Source: JBAZYV01 sp041658345
GTDB taxonomy: Bacteria; Patescibacteriota; Gracilibacteria; UBA1369; 2-02-FULL-48-14
Direction: 5' to 3'
Assembly: GCA_041658345.1 (NCBI GenBank)
Contig: JBBAAK010000016.1
Coordinates: 1 to 17,332, forward strand
Length of the DNA stretch: 17,332 bases
How positions within the stretch are numbered: position 1 is the stretch's first letter; the number at the start of each line of letters is the position of its first letter. The notes under the pieces were generated by a model. That model searched no databases, was not told where the DNA came from, and saw nothing but the letters and a program-made list of their open reading frames with translations. The translations under genes were made by a program, and so were the position numbers. Shown here in pieces: positions 7,053 through 14,939 of this stretch.

Positions 7053-8609
7053 ATGGACCAATTAGATTTCAGACCACAGCCTTGCAGTAATCTTGTCGAA
7101 GTTACCGAATATTCGGAATATAGAGAAGATCCAGAGGTTAGAGATGCGACAGATCAATTTGGGAAAGTATTGCGTGGAGAAATGGATAGATATTATAAGC
7201 AGGCAAGTTGGATGGGTCGCGGATGCTATGAGCAGTTGCCTTCCGGAGATTATATGTTAGGCAAGGGGGTAGGTCCTGGAATGGGATCTGAAAAGATGCG
7301 TCAATTTTTGGATGATCTTTGGCGGGCGAGGGCAGGTGCTGGTTTTAGAGGTGGTTGTTTGAGAATGCCCACGGAAAGTGATTATCCGTTATTGTTACAA
7401 TTTGTTGAAGATCTTCAAGGATGGAAAGTTATGGATCCCCGTCCTGAAGGATTTTCTATTTTTGGGGCTCTTTATCGCGAAGGACTTTCTGGTGAAATTT
7501 ATAGAGCGGCTGGAGTTACCAGTGTTGTGCCTGTTAAACTTTTCCGAAATAAAGTCGTTCCTCCTTTCCAGGAAACGGGAAATGGAGAAGGTGTTGAGGC
7601 ATATATTCGTGCTCGTTTTTCCCAAGCAGTTTCGTCCTATCTTGGAATGAGGCCAACCCATGATCAGCAACCAATAAGATTTGATGAAAATACTTATTTC
7701 GATATGGATGGTGGAACTCTTGTGCGTAAGGCAAAAACTCCTTTCCGTATCGCAAATTTACATGCGGCTTTAATACAGGGGGATGAAGGATTATCTACTT
7801 ACCTGATTTCTTCTGCCGAAAAATATCTCTTAGAAATTTTTATCCCTGGTGAAGAAAGAGAAGTTTCACCTGCAAATAAATTGGCATGGACTTTGGGTGA
7901 TACTGCCGGAAAATTGTTTGTTAATAATATTGTGCATGGACAACTCAACATTCATTATCAAAATGTTTCTGTGGCAGGCGAATTGGCTGATTTTGATAGC
8001 ACGGTATTTTTAAATGCTTATCCTAATCTAGGGGCAATTGGCGCAACAATGACTGATACAAGAATGAAAGCTCTTTATGCGACATATTGGGAACAAACTA
8101 GACGAGGAGAAGATAAATATTCGGTTCCGATGAGACCATTCATTCAAGAAGATTTTGAGCGTACCATAGGCGGCAAAGATTTATCGTCTGCTTCAATGAA
8201 TGTTCTTTCTTCAAATATACTTGGACAAATATATGATCTATATATTCAGGCTTTAAGATGTATTGATCTAATTGAAAGACGAAATACACAAGGAACAAGA
8301 GAAACCGGTACCGTACTTTCTGAAGCTCAAATGACTGAAGTTAAAGCTCTTTTCGTGAAAGGTTTTTGTGCGCAGCTGGGGAATCAAGCTGAGGTAGATT
8401 TATTCAAAACTGTACTTGAGAAAGGATATGAATGTTTTAGAGAACAATACGTCGATAAGAGAGGCAAAACTACTATTTATGGCTGGCACCACCCGGAAGC
8501 TCCGTTAAATCATATGGTGGAAAAATGCGATGATCAGCGATTAGCTTTTATACAGAGAGATGCAGATGTTTTATATGGTTTGCTCAAGAAAGCTTTTGAT
8601 ATTGCTTAA
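7053..8609 (+). CDS. SelO/YdiU-like protein (protein-kinase-like fold, possible AMP transferase)
   Basis: The 518-residue protein shows the order of landmarks seen in SelO, a pseudokinase that transfers AMP to proteins. DYMLGKGVGPG (66-76) resembles the LKGAGPT lysine loop. REGLSGEIYRAAG (142-154) resembles the REFLASEAMHALG helix with its glutamate. VRKAKTPFRIANLH (224-237) resembles VRVAPSFIRFGHFE. HGQLNIHYQNVSVAG and then ELADFD (295-315) resembles HGVMNTDNMSILG...IDYGP. The two metal ligands are kept with the right nine-residue spacing (N304 and D313). The catalytic aspartate just before that Asn in SelO is Gln303 here, the loop has two extra residues, and about 40 residues are inserted between the lysine and glutamate motifs. 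There is no selenocysteine. The gene sits 22 bases after the PheS-like gene. Similarity is by motif recognition only, so AMP transfer is not assured. Confidence 0.5.
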   Translation: MDQLDFRPQPCSNLVEVTEYSEYREDPEVRDATDQFGKVLRGEMDRYYKQASWMGRGCYEQLPSGDYMLGKGVGPGMGSEKMRQFLDDLWRARAGAGFRGGCLRMPTESDYPLLLQFVEDLQGWKVMDPRPEGFSIFGALYREGLSGEIYRAAGVTSVVPVKLFRNKVVPPFQETGNGEGVEAYIRARFSQAVSSYLGMRPTHDQQPIRFDENTYFDMDGGTLVRKAKTPFRIANLHAALIQGDEGLSTYLISSAEKYLLEIFIPGEEREVSPANKLAWTLGDTAGKLFVNNIVHGQLNIHYQNVSVAGELADFDSTVFLNAYPNLGAIGATMTDTRMKALYATYWEQTRRGEDKYSVPMRPFIQEDFERTIGGKDLSSASMNVLSSNILGQIYDLYIQALRCIDLIERRNTQGTRETGTVLSEAQMTEVKALFVKGFCAQLGNQAEVDLFKTVLEKGYECFREQYVDKRGKTTIYGWHHPEAPLNHMVEKCDDQRLAFIQRDADVLYGLLKKAFDIA

Positions 8610-8626
8610 TTGTTCTTATTTATTTT

Positions 8627-9883
8627 ATGCCTTTAGTTACTCTGACAAAAAGAGGATATGCAGATGAAGCGAGAGAACTCGCAGGCCAACTCAAGTGTTG
8701 TCCCAAGGGAGACGAATGGGATAATCGTTTTGCGATGAATGATCTTGGGCGTTTGGATCTTTATACAGAGCCAGGTTTAATGAGACAAATTGATTCTTTG
8801 AGGGGGAGAAATCGTGAACCAGTTTGTTTTGATTCTCGGGCGTGTAGAGTATCCGGTGATTCAAATGGTAAAATTGAAATACAAGGCGACAGTAGAAAAA
8901 TATTGAGTGGTAATTTTATTGATTCGATACAACATTATTTTCAAAGAAGAGTTTCTTTGGAAGTTTCTGATGGTAGTGGTGTAATAGAATCTTCTTCTCC
9001 GGTTCTTAGTTCTCATTTTTTAAGAGTTCTTTTAAGCGATCTTACCTATCTTTCCGCTTTGGATCAGGTTCAAGTTACTACTTCTCAGAATGTGCTTGGC
9101 TGTATTGAGGACAGAAAAAGGGAAATTATTTTGACTGACGATGCTGTTAAAAATCTGCTTGGATACAATTTTAGTCATGAACAAATTATTGAGACTTTGC
9201 AGCGTTTTGGCTATACTGTAAGCGGTGAAGTAGCAGGGGGCTTGCGAGTAGAAATTCCCTTTCACCGGGTAGATATTGCCTCAGAAAGTGATGTTATTGA
9301 GGATGTTATGTTGTGCTTTTTGCAATCATTTAAAGGAAATTTTCCTGTTCAAGTCCATAATCCTGAAGGGTTTGATTGTGCATTATTGCAAAAGCAAATG
9401 AATAGAGCAAAATTGGTTGATGGGCTTGTAGCTTTTGGTTTTAAGGAAGTAAAAACTCCTGTTCTAAGAAAAGCTCCAAGTAACCGAGATTATAAATTGA
9501 GAGAGGATATTCTCCCCTCATTTTTGGCTTATGAGCAAAAACGTCAGCATATTGCACAACCTCATTATGTTTTTGAATTGGGGCCAGTAAGAACTGGGAA
9601 TAAATTAAGTAATCATTTAGGACTAGGGGTTGTTGGTAATAATGTCGATTTCAATAATCTTTTTTCGATTGTTCATCATCTTGTGGCAAGTGTTACTGGG
9701 AGGATTGTTACGCTTAAGTCTATTGAGTCAGGCAAATATGAAAAAGGCAGAGCTTTTGTAATTCTTCTAAGCGATGGTCGGTTGATTGGAGAAATTGGTG
9801 TTGTATCTACTGGGAAAATGCCTGGTGTAAGACTTAGACATCAGTGTATGTATGCAGAACTTGATTTGCCTGCTTTTATTTAA
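8627..9883 (+). CDS. PheRS beta-like protein, short archaeal-type
   Basis: This 418-residue protein aligns with archaeal/eukaryotic-type PheT rather than with the bacterial form encoded nearby. WDNRFAMNDLGRLDLYTEPGL (31-51) matches the N-terminal ANRyDLLs-eGLaRAL element. Residues 163-232 form a B5 domain ending in EIPFHRVDIASESDVIEDV (209-227), the classic PxxRxDI...DVIED signature. Residues 240-418 form the synthetase-like core, with FGFKEVKTPVL and YVFELGPV. There is no EMAP domain, no recognisable full B3/4 editing domain and no C-terminal FDX-ACB domain, so all tRNA-binding parts are missing. It is in one operon with the PheS-like gene, separated by the SelO-like gene, and probably forms a heteromer with it. 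Chemistry unknown. B5 and core assignment fairly firm. Confidence 0.72.
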   Translation: MPLVTLTKRGYADEARELAGQLKCCPKGDEWDNRFAMNDLGRLDLYTEPGLMRQIDSLRGRNREPVCFDSRACRVSGDSNGKIEIQGDSRKILSGNFIDSIQHYFQRRVSLEVSDGSGVIESSSPVLSSHFLRVLLSDLTYLSALDQVQVTTSQNVLGCIEDRKREIILTDDAVKNLLGYNFSHEQIIETLQRFGYTVSGEVAGGLRVEIPFHRVDIASESDVIEDVMLCFLQSFKGNFPVQVHNPEGFDCALLQKQMNRAKLVDGLVAFGFKEVKTPVLRKAPSNRDYKLREDILPSFLAYEQKRQHIAQPHYVFELGPVRTGNKLSNHLGLGVVGNNVDFNNLFSIVHHLVASVTGRIVTLKSIESGKYEKGRAFVILLSDGRLIGEIGVVSTGKMPGVRLRHQCMYAELDLPAFI

Positions 9884-9894
9884 AAATTGTCTTA

Positions 9895-10788
9895 ATGAGT
9901 TTTCAAACTGTAACTGAATTAGGCGAAGAATCCATTGTTGAAAACCCCGTCATTTTTAGAGGGCAAGGTTTGCATACCGGCGAATCCAGTGTTGTTTCAG
10001 TCGAGAATAATCCGAATGAAGATGGTATTTTTTTTGAAAGAGATGGTGCTCGAGCCAAGCTTATTCCAGACAGAGTGAATAATACCGGTAGGACAACTTC
10101 ACTGACAAATGATGGTGGCGAAGTTGTTGCAATGACGATTGAACATATTCTATCAGCTTTTTATGCTTTGAGGATTCGTAATGCTAATCTGGTTTTACAG
10201 GAAGGTATTGAGATTCCTATTCTTGATGGAACGAGTGATGTTTTTCTTAGAGGAATAGATAGCGTGAGGAGAAGGATTCAGAAACAAGTAGGGGCCGTGA
10301 CTCTTGACGTGCCTTTTATGATTCATGACGAAAGTGACGATAAACGATTTGTTAGATTAGATATGGGGACCGGTGAGGGTGTGGATATTCGGTCTTGCGT
10401 GCAATATCCTGATAGTCCGATTGCACAACAACAGTACGATTTTCGATATGGTGATTTTGAGGATTACAGACGAGAAATTGCACTGGCACGGACTTCGTAT
10501 CCATTTTATTTGAGGACTGATGAAGATGTTGAGAGATTGTTCCAGAGACTTAAGGGAATAAGATATAAAGGGCCAGATCAAAATGTAAACATTGTTGACC
10601 CACGTTATAATACCGGTGATTCTATGCCAAATAATGTACCGCGCCATAAAATATTGGATTTCTTGGGAGATATGCAGGTTTTGAATTTGCCTTTGGCGAA
10701 TGGAGTAAAGGTAACTCTTAATAACGCCGGTCATCGGCTTAATAATCAACTAGTTAGATCTATTTATTCAAATGTTTCACATGACTAA
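9895..10788 (+). CDS. LpxC-family zinc-dependent UDP-sugar N-deacetylase
   Basis: The length (297 aa) and motifs are those of LpxC, which removes the acetyl group from UDP-3-O-acyl-GlcNAc in lipid A synthesis. Visible are GQGLHTG (23-29), TIEH with zinc ligand His84, EIPILDGT (106-113), LART (197-200), PRHKILD with zinc ligands His251 and Asp255, and AGHRLNN with catalytic His280. All zinc and catalytic positions are conserved, so an active hydrolase is expected. No other lipid A gene (lpxA, lpxD, lpxB) is in the window; its neighbour is instead a MurA homologue that it overlaps. LpxC naturally accepts a 3-O-substituted UDP-GlcNAc, and UDP-MurNAc is also 3-O-substituted, so a UDP-muramic-type substrate is a reasonable inference. 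A classical role in lipid A cannot be excluded. Confidence 0.88.
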   Translation: MSFQTVTELGEESIVENPVIFRGQGLHTGESSVVSVENNPNEDGIFFERDGARAKLIPDRVNNTGRTTSLTNDGGEVVAMTIEHILSAFYALRIRNANLVLQEGIEIPILDGTSDVFLRGIDSVRRRIQKQVGAVTLDVPFMIHDESDDKRFVRLDMGTGEGVDIRSCVQYPDSPIAQQQYDFRYGDFEDYRREIALARTSYPFYLRTDEDVERLFQRLKGIRYKGPDQNVNIVDPRYNTGDSMPNNVPRHKILDFLGDMQVLNLPLANGVKVTLNNAGHRLNNQLVRSIYSNVSHD

Positions 10789-12127
10789 CGAAGACGAATT
10801 ATCATCACGGTCTCGACAGGATTGGGCTCTCTCTATAGATGGGTATCCTGACCCTAAAGAAGATTTATATTTAGATACACATGGTAGTAAAAACTGTGCG
10901 CTTCCTGTCATGATGTATTGTTTTTTGATGGAGGGGAATCGCGATCTTTTATTGGACAATATCCCTGATATTTCTGATGTGAATGAGGTTTTAGAGGCAT
11001 TTAAGGAGATGGGTGGCATTGCTGAATATTTTCCAGATAAGCAGCAATTACATGTAACCTCCGGAATAACTTCAAATTATCTTCCTCTAGAATTTATCAA
11101 AAAAACACGTATCTCTGTATTGCTTATGTCAGTTGTTTTGGTGAAGTTTGGTAAAGTTGAATTCCCAAAAGCGGTGGGTGGTTGTAGTCTAGGGAATCGT
11201 AGTTATGATTATCATTTAAATGCGTTTAAAGCTCTTGGGTGTACTGTCACGGAAAACGAAGATTCGCATGTCATAGTTTGGTCGGATCCAAATGTTAAAA
11301 ATCCTGTTGTTACTTTCCCACAAGCAAGTACCACTGGGACGGAGAATGCTCTTTTTCTGGCTAATTTTGTGCATAGTGATGTTATGATTGAAGGTGCTCA
11401 TCTTCGTCCAGAAATTACTGAACTTATTCGTTTTATGAATATGCTTGGTGCGAATATTGAATTTAAAGATGGGCGCATTTTTGTGCACCCGTCTACTTCT
11501 TCATGGCAGCAACAGGAAAGTTTCCGCATAATTGATGATATGGAAGAAGCACTTAGCAAATTGGTGCTTGCGTGTGTTACCGGGAGTTCAGGAATTGTTA
11601 AATTTGATAATCCTTATCCATATCAAGAAATTGATATTCTCATTCGTTTGTCTCATGGAGTGATTGAAAGAGCTGGGTCTGTTCTAAAACAAAAGCCATC
11701 TTCTGGTCACAAAAAACATTCTCATGTTGATATTAAAACAGCTCCTTATCCAGGGGTAGGTTCCGATAGTCAGCCGATTATTGCCGGATATTTATTAGGG
11801 GCGGCTGATTCATTCACGATTAATGAGACTCGTTTTTCTTCACGGTTTGCTTATGCTCAATATCTTCGAGACTTTGGCGCTAGGGCGGATGTTGATGGAA
11901 ATACATTAAATGTTTCATCAATACCTCAACCAGAAACAGGTACTGATAGAGGTGATCGTGTGAAATTAATAAGCTATGATTTACGCTCAGCTATGAATGC
12001 CGTTTTGTCTTCGGCGTTTTTCAGACGAAAGGTCAAAATAGAAAGAGCCGGATTATTGCAGCGTGGTTATGCTGATATTCTCGAAACTTTAGACCAATTT
12101 GGAGTTGATTACTCAATTACTCCATGA
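10772..12127 (+). CDS. MurA-family UDP-GlcNAc enolpyruvyl transferase homologue
   Basis: The 451-residue protein has the two-lobed EPT fold of MurA, which transfers enolpyruvate from PEP to the 3-OH of UDP-GlcNAc. Key positions are kept: GSKN with Lys40 and Asn41, Arg113 in TRIS, the catalytic loop VGGCSLGNRSYDYH with Cys138, Arg143, Asp146 and His148, GTEN (189-192), TAPYPGVGSDSQ with the general base Asp332, and DLRS with Arg405. Several flanking residues differ from standard MurA (PGGC is VGGC, RPVD is RSYD), and it is about 30 residues longer through an N-terminal extension and an insert near 310-320. That suggests a divergent paralogue or altered substrate, but activity is likely. It overlaps the LpxC-like gene by 17 bases (8 if ATG at 10781 is used) and overlaps the next gene by ATGA, so translation is probably coupled. 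Confidence 0.88.
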   Translation: MFHMTNEDELSSRSRQDWALSIDGYPDPKEDLYLDTHGSKNCALPVMMYCFLMEGNRDLLLDNIPDISDVNEVLEAFKEMGGIAEYFPDKQQLHVTSGITSNYLPLEFIKKTRISVLLMSVVLVKFGKVEFPKAVGGCSLGNRSYDYHLNAFKALGCTVTENEDSHVIVWSDPNVKNPVVTFPQASTTGTENALFLANFVHSDVMIEGAHLRPEITELIRFMNMLGANIEFKDGRIFVHPSTSSWQQQESFRIIDDMEEALSKLVLACVTGSSGIVKFDNPYPYQEIDILIRLSHGVIERAGSVLKQKPSSGHKKHSHVDIKTAPYPGVGSDSQPIIAGYLLGAADSFTINETRFSSRFAYAQYLRDFGARADVDGNTLNVSSIPQPETGTDRGDRVKLISYDLRSAMNAVLSSAFFRRKVKIERAGLLQRGYADILETLDQFGVDYSITP

Positions 12128-12972
12128 TTGAAATAGGCATAAAATGCAGTCTTGATGACTTCGATGCTAAAAAGCACGGTGATGGTGTAGATTTCTTTGA
12201 AGTTATTCAGGAGGTACAATATGCTCAGCGTTTTGCCGGAGTTTCTGATGAAATCAGACGAATGGGAAGAGAATGTTTTGTTCATCTACCCTCGGAATTT
12301 TCAGGTAAAGAAGGTCGCACTCTATTAAACGCTGCTTCTGCCAATAGTCTAATTAGAGATGTTTCTCGTGAAATTATTGAGAGGACTGTTCGAGAAACCG
12401 GTGCCAGTTTTCCCGTGGGATGGATAGTTCACGCACCTACCAAACAAAATTTTGCTACAAAGCGTGGATTGTTTGACCGAGGGACGGATGAAGACTTGGA
12501 AGCTGGTTTAGATTGGGTCAAAAGGTTGGGAGGGAATATATTGGTTGAAAATGTACCGGCTGCCATTTGTTTGGATTCGCGTGTTTATATGACAGAACCT
12601 TGCTCAGTGGAGCAATTAACCGCTAGTAATGTTCCCTTAGTTTTAGATACGGCACATTTATATACGGCAAAGTCTGATCCTGAAGAATTTATTGATACCG
12701 TTCGAGCGTTGTTAGGTAATGTTTTGTATCTGCACGTTGCCACTTTAAGGGAAAACGTTCCGCATGATGTTCATGGGAGTGTTTTTGAAGCAACTGAGCC
12801 GGAATATCCATCAATGAAATTGATTGATGAGGTCTTAAAGATGGTTTTAGAAATTTCGCGGGATGTTTCAAGAACGTTTCGTTTGGTTTGTGAACCAAAA
12901 GGAAATTCGGGAACACATCTGCGTAATTACCAAATGCTCAGGGACAGAATTGAGAGACTCAAACGGACTTAA
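12124..12972 (+). CDS. Xylose-isomerase-like TIM-barrel protein (sugar isomerase/epimerase or AP-endonuclease-2 superfamily)
   Basis: These 282 residues show the strand-end metal-ligand pattern of the xylose isomerase-like superfamily: HLPS (His54), VHAP (His103), ILVENVP (Glu142), LVLDTAHLY (Asp175, His178), YLHVA (His204), DVHGS (His217) and LVCEPKG (Glu257). Members isomerise or epimerise sugars, act as endonuclease IV, or act as metal oxidases; the sequence alone does not decide. The ENVP and DVHGS stretches faintly recall the DUF692/MbnB-type branch, but this is weak. Its ATG overlaps the MurA-like stop (ATGA), which ties it to the same pathway. Its stop overlaps the convergent S66-family stop by four bases, so it is the last gene of the plus-strand run that begins at 6230. 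Confidence 0.7.
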   Translation: MIEIGIKCSLDDFDAKKHGDGVDFFEVIQEVQYAQRFAGVSDEIRRMGRECFVHLPSEFSGKEGRTLLNAASANSLIRDVSREIIERTVRETGASFPVGWIVHAPTKQNFATKRGLFDRGTDEDLEAGLDWVKRLGGNILVENVPAAICLDSRVYMTEPCSVEQLTASNVPLVLDTAHLYTAKSDPEEFIDTVRALLGNVLYLHVATLRENVPHDVHGSVFEATEPEYPSMKLIDEVLKMVLEISRDVSRTFRLVCEPKGNSGTHLRNYQMLRDRIERLKRT

Positions 12973-13850
12973 TGATAGAAGCTGATTTTTTTGTTTTTTA
13001 GATCGGTGAAAGTTTTTGCTCCATTTGGAATAGGATAATTTTCACCTTCTCCAAAAAAATTCACGGATGCTACAGGGATATTCAGATGTGATAGATATAT
13101 ATTATATAATTTCTGCAATGTGGTTTTTTTATGTTCCAATAGATAATTCCCAAAAATAACTCCTTTTATTTGTTCAAGAATTCCTAAGGCTGCGTACCAT
13201 GAAAACCAATATTCGACCATGTCTGGATCATGATCGCTATGATTTTCAATGAATAGTATTTTATCCCGAAAATCATTCAGTCCTAATGTGGAAATTACTG
13301 CAAGGTTGCAAATATCATTCCCGACGAAAACTTCTCCTTTTACTTGTCCTGTTCTGAAGATGTGAGCTTTTTTATCGAGTGAATAATTCAGATATTCTTT
13401 TTTAACAGTAAAATTGATAAAAGATTTCTGTGTTTTCTTTGTCCATTTAACAATGTTTCTGATGACTGGACCATGGAATGTTACAAAATTACATTTTTGA
13501 GTAATTGCCTGAAGAAGATGGGTGCAGTCACTAAATCCCATCATGAATTTCGGATGGGTTTTTATGATTTTGTAATCAAGGTGCTTTAATAACCGAAGGG
13601 CTTGGGTCCCCCCACTTGAGAAGACGATGCCATTTATGGTTCTATCTTCGAATATTTCGTGTAGTTGTTTCTTTATCTCGGTTATGTTTGTGCTTTTGTT
13701 GAAAGATTTTTGGTAAATCTTTGTTTTGAATCCCATCTTTTTCAAAAAGGTAACTCCGGTTGTTAGCTCGTTTATAGTAATTTTTGCTGGTCTGTCGGAC
13801 ACGTTGAATATTGCTATTGTGTCACCTTTTTTCAATGTAGGAGTAACCAT
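12969..13850 (-). CDS. S66 (LD-carboxypeptidase/MccF)-family protein, catalytic residues lost
   Basis: The 293-residue product has the S66 layout: LKKGDTIAIFN near the N-terminus, then SSGGTQALRLLKHLDY, then HPKFMMGFSDCTHLLQAI, FHGPVIRN, LFIENHSD and a C-terminal IPNGAKTFTDL. S66 enzymes cut L,D-peptide bonds in recycled murein peptides or, in MccF, inactivate the nucleotide-peptide antibiotic microcin C. Here the nucleophile elbow that should end in Ser (GGxxS) reads GGTQA, and the C-terminal GH histidine is replaced in FFGEGENYPIPNG. The Glu of LFIEN remains. Two of three triad residues are therefore gone and peptidase activity is unlikely. I start it at ATG 13850 (MVTPTLKKGD), the family's normal beginning, not at the upstream ATG at 13919. 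It is very rich in Lys and Ile, unlike the neighbours, which suggests a separate origin. Confidence 0.8.
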   Translation of the reverse strand: MVTPTLKKGDTIAIFNVSDRPAKITINELTTGVTFLKKMGFKTKIYQKSFNKSTNITEIKKQLHEIFEDRTINGIVFSSGGTQALRLLKHLDYKIIKTHPKFMMGFSDCTHLLQAITQKCNFVTFHGPVIRNIVKWTKKTQKSFINFTVKKEYLNYSLDKKAHIFRTGQVKGEVFVGNDICNLAVISTLGLNDFRDKILFIENHSDHDPDMVEYWFSWYAALGILEQIKGVIFGNYLLEHKKTTLQKLYNIYLSHLNIPVASVNFFGEGENYPIPNGAKTFTDLKNKKISFYH

Positions 13851-13875
13851 CGTTCTGTGATTATTATCTTTGGAA

Positions 13876-13884
13876 ATTTTAGCA
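13876..13884 (-). promoter_or_regulatory. Extended -10 promoter of the S66-family gene
   Basis: On the minus strand TGCTAAAAT is an extended -10 (TGn followed by a five-of-six hexamer), about 26 bases before the ATG at 13850. No good -35 is seen, which extended -10 promoters can tolerate. Its position inside the ORF extension that would start at 13919 supports the shorter start. Confidence 0.4.
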
Positions 13885-13943
13885 CATTCAATCTTGATTA
13901 AATAATATGTCCCAATCAAGTGTATTGCAAGATTGCAAAAAGG

Positions 13944-13972
13944 TTGTCAGGCATAGGTCTTTGGTGTATCTT
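13944..13972 (+). promoter_or_regulatory. Candidate promoter of the epimerase-murB pair
   Basis: TTGTCA (13944-13949, five of six) and TATCTT (13967-13972, four of six) are separated by exactly 17 bases. The transcript would begin near 13979, downstream of the ATG at 13907, which favours a start for the epimerase at GTG 14006 or later. Confidence 0.4.
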
Positions 13973-14005
13973 GTCCAACCAGAATATTTATTTAACTATT
14001 TCTTT

Positions 14006-14929
14006 GTGGGAACAGAATCTTCGGATAGCAAAAGAGTGGTGGTGGTTGGAGGAGCTGGTTTTATTGGTTCACACGTGACAGATGCTCTTGTTGAACGTGA
14101 TTTAGATGTTCATGTTATTGATAACTTATCAAATGGTAAGCGTGAAAATGTAAATGCCGATGCGCATTTGCATGTTGTGGATATTAGAGATCTTTCGGCG
14201 ATTGGTCCTATTATTGAGGGCGCACGTGCTTTGTTTCATTTTGCTGCTCTACCTAGAGTGCCTTTTTCTATCGAACATCCGTTGGAGTCTCATAACGTGA
14301 ATGTAAATGGAACTTTGAATGTTTTGGTCGCTGCTCGCGATGGGAATGTGGGGAGAGTCGTTTATTCTGCATCCAGTTCTGCCTATGGAGATCCTCCAAT
14401 GTTGCCTGCAACTGAAGATATGCAGCCTAATCCAAAAAGCCCTTATGGATTGCAAAAACTTATTGGGGAGCAATATTGTCGTGTTTTCAGTGAGGTGTAT
14501 GGTTTGCCGACTGTTGCTTTGCGCTATTTCAATGTTTACGGTTCGCGTTTCAATGCAGAGGGTGCATATGCTTTGGTTATTGGGAAATTTTTGAAACAAA
14601 GATTGGAAGGAAATCCTATGACTATTACTGGCGATGGAGAACAGACTCGTGATTTTACCAATGTGCGTGATGTTGTTCGGGCCAATCTTCTTGCGATGGA
14701 TAGTGATAAAGTTGGCAAAGGAGAAGTTATAAATATTGGCCCTGGGAAAAACTATTCAATAAATCAGATTGCTCAACTTATTGGAGGTCCGGTTGAATAT
14801 GTTCCTGCTCGTCTTGAACCGCGCAACAGTCTGGCTGATAATCGAAAAGCAAAAGAGCTTTTAGGATGGAGTCCTGAGGTGACAATTGAGGAAGGTATTG
14901 CGGAACTAAGAAAGCGTTTTGGACTATAA
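14006..14929 (+). CDS. UDP-N-acetylglucosamine 4-epimerase-like extended SDR (WbpP/Gne type)
   Basis: The protein is an extended short-chain dehydrogenase that would interconvert UDP-GlcNAc and UDP-GalNAc through a 4-keto intermediate, using bound NAD. Counting from GTG 14006 (307 aa), the NAD loop is GGAGFIG (15-21), the SASSSAYG strand carries the catalytic Ser, and YGLQK gives Tyr147 and Lys151. LRYFNVYGSRFNAEGAYA, the following VIGKFL and GDGEQTRDF are characteristic of WbpP-like UDP-GlcNAc epimerases. The frame is open back to an ATG at 13907, but the extra 33 residues have no family counterpart and a promoter lies within them. The start is therefore uncertain: GTG 14006 is my choice. 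It stops 10 bases before the murB ATG and shares its promoter. Substrate is by resemblance. Confidence 0.85.
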   Translation: MGTESSDSKRVVVVGGAGFIGSHVTDALVERDLDVHVIDNLSNGKRENVNADAHLHVVDIRDLSAIGPIIEGARALFHFAALPRVPFSIEHPLESHNVNVNGTLNVLVAARDGNVGRVVYSASSSAYGDPPMLPATEDMQPNPKSPYGLQKLIGEQYCRVFSEVYGLPTVALRYFNVYGSRFNAEGAYALVIGKFLKQRLEGNPMTITGDGEQTRDFTNVRDVVRANLLAMDSDKVGKGEVINIGPGKNYSINQIAQLIGGPVEYVPARLEPRNSLADNRKAKELLGWSPEVTIEEGIAELRKRFGL

Positions 14930-14939
14930 GACATGTGTT

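Noticed and set aside
7053..8609. Selenocysteine in the SelO-like protein
   Set aside because: The gene ends with TAA after a non-Cys tail and shows no in-frame TGA or SECIS-like hairpin.
13851..13919. N-terminal extension of the S66-family gene from ATG 13919
   Set aside because: Family proteins begin close to LKKGDTIAI, and an extended -10 promoter lies within the extension.
13907..14005. N-terminal extension of the epimerase from ATG 13907
   Set aside because: The extra 33 residues do not resemble the family, and a good 17-base-spaced promoter lies inside the stretch; kept only as an alternative start.
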